Shown here: positions 17,178 to 23,928 of the stretch, in pieces
How positions within the stretch are numbered: the stretch's first letter is position 1
How the letters are laid out: every line of letters starts with the position of its first letter
NCBI GenBank assembly: GCA_029266425.1
Contig: JAQSWY010000005.1
Coordinates: forward strand, 1 to 64,000
Length of the DNA: 64,000 bases
From: Xanthobacteraceae bacterium
Lineage (GTDB): Bacteria > Pseudomonadota > Alphaproteobacteria > Rhizobiales > Xanthobacteraceae
Reading direction: 5' to 3'
Notes under the pieces: model-generated
The model's input: only the letters and a program-made list of their open reading frames with translations
Database searches by the model: none
What the model was told of the DNA's origin: nothing
Program-made: the position numbers and the translations under genes

Positions 17178-17744
17178 ATGGAAGACCACGAGATCGTCAG
17201 TTCGAGCTTTACCGCGATCATCAATGCTCCGATCGGCAGCATCGATATTCCCACCTGGTGCTTCACTCTGTCGGAGGAGGAGTATCAGGGCTGCTCGCCT
17301 GCTCACATCGCAGCGGGTTTCACGACGGCGCCGGACGGCAAGCGCATGTCGATCAATGTGGAGATCATCGGCGGCAGCCTGATGGTGCAGCATTACGTCG
17401 AAACGCTGGGCGAGAAAGACCATCTCATTCTGGAATCGATTTCCGACGTCTTCACGCCCACGGGGCGAACGACGATCCATGTGCATTGGGAGTTGAGCGT
17501 CAAAGCCCTCGATAGCCGGACATGTGAGTTCACGAACCATGTCCGGACCAGGGCGACCGAGGATTTCATGAAGTTCATCGATCGCCAGGGCATCCCGCTG
17601 GACGTGTTCCGCTCGCAGCGGCAGCCCATGTCGATTGCCCACAACAAGGGTGAAACCCCTTTCTTCGCCGCCAGCATCGAGAGTGCTGCGCTGCGATCGG
17701 GCCAGACCGGGACGGTTCTGGTCGCCGGGCAGCGGGGGGCGTGA
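17178..17744 (+). CDS. Conserved-looking hypothetical protein, 188 residues
   Basis: A CGGAG ribosome site lies before the ATG and coding character is good. I do not recognise the family. The protein is soluble, without a signal or membrane segment, and has a beta-rich middle (MSINVEIIGG, HYVETLGEKDHLILESISD, TTIHVHWELSV) that resembles a steroid/polyketide-binding (SRPBCC-like) sheet, though this is only an impression. Its stop lies one base before the ATG of the isochorismatase-like gene, so the two are almost certainly co-translated and share a pathway. Confidence 0.7.
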   Translation: MEDHEIVSSSFTAIINAPIGSIDIPTWCFTLSEEEYQGCSPAHIAAGFTTAPDGKRMSINVEIIGGSLMVQHYVETLGEKDHLILESISDVFTPTGRTTIHVHWELSVKALDSRTCEFTNHVRTRATEDFMKFIDRQGIPLDVFRSQRQPMSIAHNKGETPFFAASIESAALRSGQTGTVLVAGQRGA

Positions 17745-17745
17745 C

Positions 17746-18405
17746 ATGACGAGCCACACCTATGACCACGGAATCACTGCGCTTCTGGTGATCGATCCCT
17801 ACAATGACTTCATTTCCGAGGGCGGCAAGATATGGCCTCGCCTTCAGGCCGTCGCGGAGGCCAACGGATGCGTTCCTCATATGCTGCAGGTCTTGACTGC
17901 GGCGCGGAACGCGAAGCTGCAGGTGTTCTATGCAATGCACCATCGCTATCGTCCAGGCGACTATGAAGGCTGGAAGTACATCGCGCCTATTCAGAAGGCC
18001 GCCTGGAAGCGCAGGAGCTTCGAATTCGGGACCTGGGGCGGGGAGATCCGCTCGGAATTCGAGCCGCTGCCCGGCGAGACGGTGGTCGCGGAACACTGGT
18101 GCTCCAGCGGCTTCGCCAACACCGACCTGGATCTCGAACTCAAGAAGCATGGTATTCATCAGTTGATCGTCATCGGACTGGTCGCACATACCTGCGTCGA
18201 GGCGACGGTTCGGTATGCGGCCGAGCTCGGATACGATGTTACCGTAGTCAAGGATGCGACCGCCGATTACACCGAAGAGGCGATGCATGCCGCGCTCGAA
18301 GTGAACATGCCCAACTATGCCAATGCCATTGTGAGCACCGCGGACATCGTCGCCTCGATTGCGACGATGGCGTCGGCCCTGAACGAAGCGACGAGTCCCG
18401 GCTAA
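17746..18405 (+). CDS. Isochorismatase-family cysteine hydrolase
   Basis: The ATG at 17746 yields 219 residues with the isochorismatase-like fold. Asp17 lies in LVIDPYNDF and the nucleophile Cys150 in GLVAHTCVEAT. The third member of the usual Asp-Lys-Cys triad, the Lys before EHW, is Ala115 here (VVAEHW). The family includes nicotinamidases, N-carbamoylsarcosine amidases and biuret or allophanate-related hydrolases, so an amide substrate is likelier than isochorismate. It follows the hypothetical gene by one base in a two-gene operon. Confidence 0.85.
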   Translation: MTSHTYDHGITALLVIDPYNDFISEGGKIWPRLQAVAEANGCVPHMLQVLTAARNAKLQVFYAMHHRYRPGDYEGWKYIAPIQKAAWKRRSFEFGTWGGEIRSEFEPLPGETVVAEHWCSSGFANTDLDLELKKHGIHQLIVIGLVAHTCVEATVRYAAELGYDVTVVKDATADYTEEAMHAALEVNMPNYANAIVSTADIVASIATMASALNEATSPG

Positions 18406-19017
18406 CGAAACTGCCGCTCCATCGGAACCTGTTCACGGCATATGAAGGGGCCAGCGTCGGCGACCCTGAAGCAGGGTGCAGGCATCTAGCCACCACTGGC
18501 GCGAGCGCTGGAACTGACTCCTGCACCGCTTGCCGGTCTCTCGCCGCTGCGCAGGCAGTCGCGGCGGCGTCAGACCATGACGGCGCGCAACGCGAGAGTC
18601 TTTGGCGCAAGGAACGAGCGTTCTTCCACGATGCGCATCCGCTCGTCCGTTATCCGGCGCCCCGCCCGATCGTGACCTGCCCATCAGCCAGCAACCCGAC
18701 GGCGGACACCCGGCGACTCATGGCCGCGTCAGGAATGTGGCGGCTCGTAATCACCACATTACCATTGATACCGGGAGACGACTTCCGGCGGCCGCAGCGA
18801 ACGCTCTGGAGCGCCGTCGGCACTGGCTTTCGGTGACCGAAGGCGATCGTTTAACAACAATTCACAACGTTTCATTCGCGGTTTGCTGGGAAACGGCGCA
18901 ACGTCTCTGGGCCGAACGAAGGGACAAAATCCCGAAGCAAGACAGGGTCTTGCTTGCAATCCGCCGGCGGCGCCTGCGCGCCGTCAAAGTGCAGGTCAAT
19001 CAGCGAGAGAATGCGCC
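18406..19017. other. Intergenic stretch without a supported gene
   Basis: This 612-base region holds only short frames without family features. Near 18760-18785 is a segment TTACCATTGATACCGGG that loosely resembles the GATACC elements at 6.9-7.1 kb. The promoter of the response-regulator gene should lie at the right end. Nothing else was recognised. Confidence 0.45.
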
Positions 19018-19719
19018 ATGCCCTCATTGCCCGATTTATCCATCGGCACGCGCCACACGCCTGTGACGTTCGCCGGCCGTTCGCCCATCGCGCCGATCGC
19101 GCCCATCGTATTCATGGCGGTCAGTGATACGTGCACGCGCGAGGCACTGGGTACAGTGGTCCACGATATGGGCTGGCGGGCGAAGGAACTGTCGTCAGCG
19201 AGGGCCCTGCTGTCAGAGCCGGTTGCCGCTGTGCCGAGCTGCCTCGTGCTTGATGTCTCGCTGCCGACATATAGCGACCTCTATTTCCAGAAATGCCTTG
19301 CCGCCGAACGCGCCGGCACGCCGGTCGTGTGCATTACCGGCGTTGCCGACGTCCTGACGACAGTGCGCGCAATGAAGGCCGGTGCCGTCAACGTCCTGCC
19401 CAAGCCGGTGCGGTCCGACCTCCTGGTCGACGCTATCCAAGACGCCCTGGCTCAGAGTGAGGGCATATTGCGGGAGAGCATGGCTTCCCGTTCGATCCAC
19501 GAGAGCTATGCGACGCTGAGCCCCCGCGAACGCGAGGTCATGGCGCTGGTCGCGTCCGGTCTCCTGAACAAGCAGGTCGGCGGCAAACTCGGCATCAGCG
19601 AGATTACCGTGAAGGCACACCGTGGCCAGGTGATGCGCAAGATGAAGACGCGTTCGTTCGTGGACTTGGTGAAAATGGCGGAGAAGCTGCGGCTCGCGGC
19701 GCCGGCCTCCGCCAGTTAG
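19018..19719 (+). CDS. FixJ/NarL-type response regulator with weak acidic pocket
   Basis: The ATG at 19018 follows GAGAGA and gives 233 residues. A receiver domain spans about 28-140: phospho-acceptor Asp79 in CLVLDVSLP, Thr107 in ITG, and Lys129 in LPKPV. The paired N-terminal acids that bind magnesium are reduced to a single Asp (AVSDTC), so phosphorylation may be weak. A LuxR-type helix-turn-helix follows (about 168-228, LSPREREVMALVASG, then ISEITVKAHRGQVMRKM). No sensor kinase gene is adjacent. It is convergent with the large regulator at 19737 and could act on genes in this island. Confidence 0.88.
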   Translation: MPSLPDLSIGTRHTPVTFAGRSPIAPIAPIVFMAVSDTCTREALGTVVHDMGWRAKELSSARALLSEPVAAVPSCLVLDVSLPTYSDLYFQKCLAAERAGTPVVCITGVADVLTTVRAMKAGAVNVLPKPVRSDLLVDAIQDALAQSEGILRESMASRSIHESYATLSPREREVMALVASGLLNKQVGGKLGISEITVKAHRGQVMRKMKTRSFVDLVKMAEKLRLAAPASAS

Positions 19720-19736
19720 GCCGGCGTGTCCCCGGC

Positions 19737-22643
19737 TCAGCCATCGTTCGCGCCGGATAGCTCGTCTATAAGCGCCTTGGCGTGCCGTAGATCAGTTGTC
19801 TCGAAGCCCTCGATGAAGCGCCCGTAGATCGGCGCGAGGAGACTGCGGGCGTCGCGTGCTCGGCCGGTTCTCTGATAGAGCCGGGCCAGGCTCAACGCCG
19901 TGCGAAGCTCCCACGACAGGGCTTCCTGCCGGCGCGCCCAGCCGAGCGATTGCTGGAACTGCTCCTCGGCAGCGCGATCGGCTGCCTTGCCGCCCTCTGC
20001 CTGAAGAAGCTCACCCTTGATGCGCAGGACCTCGGCGATGCACCAGAGTTCTTCGTCGCGTTCGCACATGCCGAGCGCCTTGTCGATGATCTTGCGACCC
20101 TCGACGATGCGGTTAGCGAGCCGCAGTCCATCGGCATACTGCGCATATACCCAGGTGTGGCGCAGCGAGAAGCGGTTCTCTGGAAGTCCGCTCAGCGTCA
20201 TTCTCAGCAGTTCCAGACCTTGGGCGAGATCGCCCTGCTTGATCAGGAGTATCCCTTCGAAGCACTTGCCCCAGGAATGCCAGATCGCCAGGCCCTCTCG
20301 AGCCGAGCGGCCGAGCAGGAGGGCTATATAGTGCTGCGCGCCCGGCAGATCGTTGGCCATCAACGAGAGGAGGCAGGCGCCCTTGGTCAGGGAGTTGCAG
20401 AGGGTGAGCGTGTGGTCGAGCGCCTGCGCTTCCTCGACGTTGGAAGCGTTCAGCGTCAGGGCCTGGGTGACGAAGCCCTGCAGCCAGAGGATGGAGACCA
20501 GAAAATTCCGGGCGGTGACCTTCTGGTCGAACTGGAAGCGGATGATGTGGGCGCGATGCACGGGTGCCACGTAGCGGCTCAGCATGTATTCGATCTGCCG
20601 TCGGGCGGTCCGCTGGTCGCCGAGAAAGTGGGCCGTGAAGCCACGCATGCGTTCGCCGGTCAGCGGATCGACGGGGTCGATCGATTGGGTCGCCACGTCG
20701 CAGAACCGATCGGCCAGCCCCATCGCTTCCCGAAAGGCACCGCGATTATGGGCGTGGCACCACAGACACCACAGCACGCGCAGCTTGTAGTCGATGTCGT
20801 CGAGCTTCTCGGCGATGCTGAGCGCCTGGTTCAGCGCCGCTTCCAGTTCCGGCCCCGAAGCCTCGATGTTGAGAAGCACCGCGCCGAGGGCATGCTGGAA
20901 CTGAAGCTCGAGACGAGGGTCACGTTGCGCGCTGGAGGTCAGCACCAGAAGCGATTGCGCGACGCGCGATCGGCATTCGTTCATCAGTGACAGGTGCATC
21001 CACAAGGGCAGCGCGGCCTCGGTGATGGCAACGCCCAACATTGCGTCGTCGCCGGACGAGAAGGCCCAGTCCAGAGCCTTGCGGACATTGTCGACCTGGC
21101 GTCCGTAGACCGTGAGCCACTCATCGCGGCCCATCACCTCGACGTCGGCACCGGCGCGAATGAGCACCGCGCGATAATGCTCGGCATGGCGGCGTGCCGT
21201 CGCGGCGAACTCGCCGCTCTCGGCCAGCTTCTCGATGGTGTAGGCGCGTGTCGTGTCCAGGAGGCGGTAGATTGGCGTCTGCCCCTTGCTATTCACGGAG
21301 ACCAGCGATTTGGCGACCAGATCGGCAATCGCCCGGATCACATCCGCTGCGTCGTCCTCCTTGCCGATCACAACCGCTTGGGCGGCCTCGAGCGTGAAAC
21401 CGCCCACGAAGATGGAAAGGCGGCGCAGCACCATCTGCTCGGTGGGATCGAGATATTGGTAGCTCCAGTCCAGCGCCGCCGTCAGGGTGCTGTGCCGCTG
21501 CTGGGCCGAGCGCCGCCCGCGCATGAGAAGGCGGAAGCGGTTGTTCATTTGCGAGGCCAGATCTTGCAGGCCGAACGTATCCACACGGCTGGCGGCGAGT
21601 TCGATGGCCAGTGCCATACCGTCAAGCTTCCGGCAGATGCTGGAGACGAGCGACACGGACTCGTCCGTGATGTCGAACGCCTCGGCGCTCGATCTCGCAC
21701 GTTCGACGAACAGCTCAACCGCCGGGAAGGCGAGTGCCTGCCGTGCGGTCAGCACGGCCGCTTCCGGCGGTGTGTCGAGCGGTTCGAGGTGATGGACGTT
21801 CTCGCCCTCCGCCCGTAGCAGCTCGCGGCTGGTGGCGAGCACGCGCAGGGCGGTCGTGCCGCGCAGCACCGCTTCGACGAGGGCGCTGGCCGCCTGGAGG
21901 ACGTGCTCGCAACTGTCCAGCACGAGCAGGGCCCGGCGGCTGTGCAGGAAATCGATCAATTCCGCGATCGGATCGTCCGATGTCACGGCGAGCCCCAGCG
22001 TCGCCGCCACGACGCTCGACAGCGCGATCGAATTCGAGACCGTCGCCAGGTCGATAAAGAACACCCCGTCGGGATAGGTCGCAGTCACTTGCTGGGCGAT
22101 CGTGAGGGCTACCGTCGTCTTGCCGATGCCACCGGGACCTACGATCGTGAGAAGGCGGCGATGCTCGAGGCGCTTTATCGCCTCCGCTACTACGCCATCG
22201 CGGCCGATCACCCGCGATTCCGGCTCGGGCAGTCGTTGAGCGCGGCCCGGGAGGCGGGGGGCGCTGGCCGGCAACGCCGTCGGCAGCGCCGAGTGAACGA
22301 CCGGCGTCACGAAGCGATAGCCGTGGCCGGGCACGGCGACTACGTAGCGGGCGCTCGCCCGTCCGTCGTTCAGCGCGCGCCGCAACAGTGCCATCTGGGT
22401 GCGAAGATTTCCCTCGTCGACCACGACGTTGGGCCACGCCCGCGCCATCAGTTCGTCCTTGGTGAGGAGTTCACCCGGCCTTTCGACGAGGGCAATCAGG
22501 ATATCGAGCGCGCGGCCACCAATTCGAACCGGTGTGTCGCCCTCGAGCAGAAGCTGGCGCTCGGGCTGTAGGCGAAAGGGTCCGAACCTGATCTCGCGGA
22601 CAATGCTATGGCCCGCATCCTCTGGCAGCGCTGCGATCGACAA
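19737..22643 (-). CDS. Giant winged-helix/P-loop ATPase/TPR-like regulator, copy 1
   Basis: This 968-residue protein has three parts. An OmpR/CadC-type winged helix spans about 17-113 (FGPFRLQPERQLLLEG to VPGHGYRFV). A P-loop ATPase follows, with Walker A GPGGIGKTT at 169-177 and Walker B ALLVLD at 238-243 plus SCEHV. The long C-terminus, about 430-968, is helical and repeat-like. This is the predicted ATPase/transcription regulator group related in plan to STAND proteins such as MalT and AfsR; ligand binding to the C-terminus usually triggers ATP-driven assembly. The start codon is TTG. A full-length paralogue lies at 23929 and remains of a third copy lie between them. Confidence 0.88.
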   Translation of the reverse strand: MSIAALPEDAGHSIVREIRFGPFRLQPERQLLLEGDTPVRIGGRALDILIALVERPGELLTKDELMARAWPNVVVDEGNLRTQMALLRRALNDGRASARYVVAVPGHGYRFVTPVVHSALPTALPASAPRLPGRAQRLPEPESRVIGRDGVVAEAIKRLEHRRLLTIVGPGGIGKTTVALTIAQQVTATYPDGVFFIDLATVSNSIALSSVVAATLGLAVTSDDPIAELIDFLHSRRALLVLDSCEHVLQAASALVEAVLRGTTALRVLATSRELLRAEGENVHHLEPLDTPPEAAVLTARQALAFPAVELFVERARSSAEAFDITDESVSLVSSICRKLDGMALAIELAASRVDTFGLQDLASQMNNRFRLLMRGRRSAQQRHSTLTAALDWSYQYLDPTEQMVLRRLSIFVGGFTLEAAQAVVIGKEDDAADVIRAIADLVAKSLVSVNSKGQTPIYRLLDTTRAYTIEKLAESGEFAATARRHAEHYRAVLIRAGADVEVMGRDEWLTVYGRQVDNVRKALDWAFSSGDDAMLGVAITEAALPLWMHLSLMNECRSRVAQSLLVLTSSAQRDPRLELQFQHALGAVLLNIEASGPELEAALNQALSIAEKLDDIDYKLRVLWCLWCHAHNRGAFREAMGLADRFCDVATQSIDPVDPLTGERMRGFTAHFLGDQRTARRQIEYMLSRYVAPVHRAHIIRFQFDQKVTARNFLVSILWLQGFVTQALTLNASNVEEAQALDHTLTLCNSLTKGACLLSLMANDLPGAQHYIALLLGRSAREGLAIWHSWGKCFEGILLIKQGDLAQGLELLRMTLSGLPENRFSLRHTWVYAQYADGLRLANRIVEGRKIIDKALGMCERDEELWCIAEVLRIKGELLQAEGGKAADRAAEEQFQQSLGWARRQEALSWELRTALSLARLYQRTGRARDARSLLAPIYGRFIEGFETTDLRHAKALIDELSGANDG

Positions 22644-22799
22644 ATCACGGATCCTAGTGGATTGTCTGAATTATCAGCCGCCATTGTCCGAGAATAAAGC
22701 CGCCATTGGGAGTGAGCGGGCCGCGCACACAAGGACCGACGGCCAGTTCGAAGCCGATTGGCAGTCTCCATGATTGCACCGCGACGCAGGTGGGCGCCG

Positions 22800-23010
22800 G
22801 GATCGGCAGATGCCGGAAGCCGTGGAAATGCAGGCCGCCTTCTTCGACAAGGCATCGGGCCAGGCGCGCGCGATGAGGTCCTTCTCGCTCTGATGACCTC
22901 GTTGGAAGAGGTCGTCAGAGCGAGAAGGCACGACTCCTCACATCGACGTGGACGCCATCTTTCGTGAGTAACCGTTCGCCCACCACCACCCGGAAGGAAC
23001 CGAAGGACAG
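22800..23010 (-). pseudogene. Remnant of a third winged-helix regulator (N-terminus only)
   Basis: Read leftward from 23010, one frame gives LSFGSFRVVVGERLLTKDG and then VHVDVRSRAFSL, which lines up with the start of the winged helix in both neighbouring giant regulators (FGPFRLQPERQLLLEG in copy 1). A stop then interrupts it. A neighbouring frame continues with KDLIARAWPDALSKKA, matching DELMARAWPNVVVDE and AQLIQRAWPDTFVEE, and a third frame gives LHFHGFRHL. At least two frameshifts separate the pieces and there is no ATPase domain. It is a dead fragment, placed just upstream of the truncated epoxide hydrolase on the other strand. Confidence 0.7.
22880..22928. repeat. Near-perfect 21-bp inverted repeat
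   Basis: The arms at 22880-22900 and 22908-22928 are inverted copies with one mismatch (CCTTCTCGCTCTGATGACCTC against its partner) around the loop GTTGGAA. It lies inside the regulator remnant, so it may have arisen by template switching during decay rather than as a designed terminator. No T-run follows on either strand. Confidence 0.8.
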
Positions 23011-23135
23011 GCCCAACGGCGCTTTGCACCACTTAACACGTACTCACATCCCTTAACGGGTCACTCCACGCTCTCTGCTGTAGGTCTGAAGCAGCACGAA
23101 AGTGCCGCCAAACACTTCCGAGCAAGGAGAGCACC

Positions 23136-23714
23136 ATGCATACGAACGATGCCACCGATGCGGTCGACCGGGATCGCCGCAAGGTCCTGGGCGCCGCTAC
23201 GCTGGGTGTCGCCGCAGCCGGTATTGCGGCCATCCTGCCCTGGCGATCGGCCGCCGCTGTCACGTACGAGGACATCCGTCCATCCCGCGTGCAGTTCCCC
23301 GACGAAATGCTCACGGATTTGCGCCGGCGCGTCGCGGCCACGCGGTGGCCGGACAAGGACACGGTGGCGGACGATTCCCAGGGGGGTCGGCTGGCGACCA
23401 TCCAGAAGCTCGCGCGGTACTGGCAGACCGATCACGACTGGCGAAAGATCGAAACGCGGCTGAATGCCCGTCCCCAGTCTGTCACGGAGATCGACGGCCT
23501 CACCATCCATTTCATCCACGTTCGCTCGCACCAGAACGCGCTGCCCGTCATCGTGACCCATGGATGGCCCGGCTCGACGCTGGATCGCTTTGGAGGTCGA
23601 TCCGCGCGAGCTATGGGCGCGCTCCGGCTTTCACCCGGGCGCTCACTTCCTCGCAACGAGCTGCGTATCGCTGAAGAGATTGATGCGGACCATGAACATG
23701 GGTTGCGAAAATGA
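23136..23714 (+). pseudogene. Truncated EHN-type epoxide hydrolase
   Basis: The first 150 or so residues match the epoxide hydrolase at 5559 closely. There is a twin-arginine-like signal (DRDRRKVLGAATLG), the EHN domain (DIRPSRVQFPDEML, RWPDKDTVADDSQGG, YWQTDHDWRKIE) and the oxyanion motif HGWPGS. Right after that motif, near 23575, homology stops and about 40 unrelated residues follow before the stop. The Asp nucleophile, acid and His are therefore missing and the product cannot be an epoxide hydrolase. The 5' half looks recently intact, so the deletion is probably young. A ribosome site AAGGAG precedes the start. Confidence 0.85.
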
Positions 23715-23926
23715 CCAGGCTGGAACTCGTCGGATCGAGACTCGTCACGAACCCGCCACTTGAGATCATAAACGGCCTTACCGCGATCCTGCTTCATGCG
23801 GAAGCGATCCGGAGGCGGTCCGCCTCGCGTGAGCTGCCATCGTCGGAAATCGCAGATTCAGCGATGCATATTGCGAACGATGCCAGGCGGATATCGCATA
23901 TTCTCGCGCGTTTGAATCTACTCTGA
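23711..23926 (+). CDS. Small 71-residue protein resembling a histidine-kinase dimerisation hairpin
   Basis: This ORF starts in an ATGA overlap with the truncated hydrolase frame and ends two bases before the convergent regulator gene. The sequence NPPLEIINGLTAILLHAEAI, then a second helix SEIADSAMHIANDARRISHI, resembles the two-helix DHp domain of sensor kinases (compare NPLxxIxxxxE patterns). The His expected just before NP is absent. There is no ATPase domain. It may be the tail of a lost kinase or a free-standing fragment; I am not sure it is expressed. Confidence 0.4.
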   Translation: MTRLELVGSRLVTNPPLEIINGLTAILLHAEAIRRRSASRELPSSEIADSAMHIANDARRISHILARLNLL

Positions 23927-23928
23927 TC

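Noticed and set aside
18602..19066. 154-codon frame overlapping the response-regulator start
   Set aside because: It overlaps a better supported gene, is Arg/Pro-rich without a fold and lacks a ribosome site.
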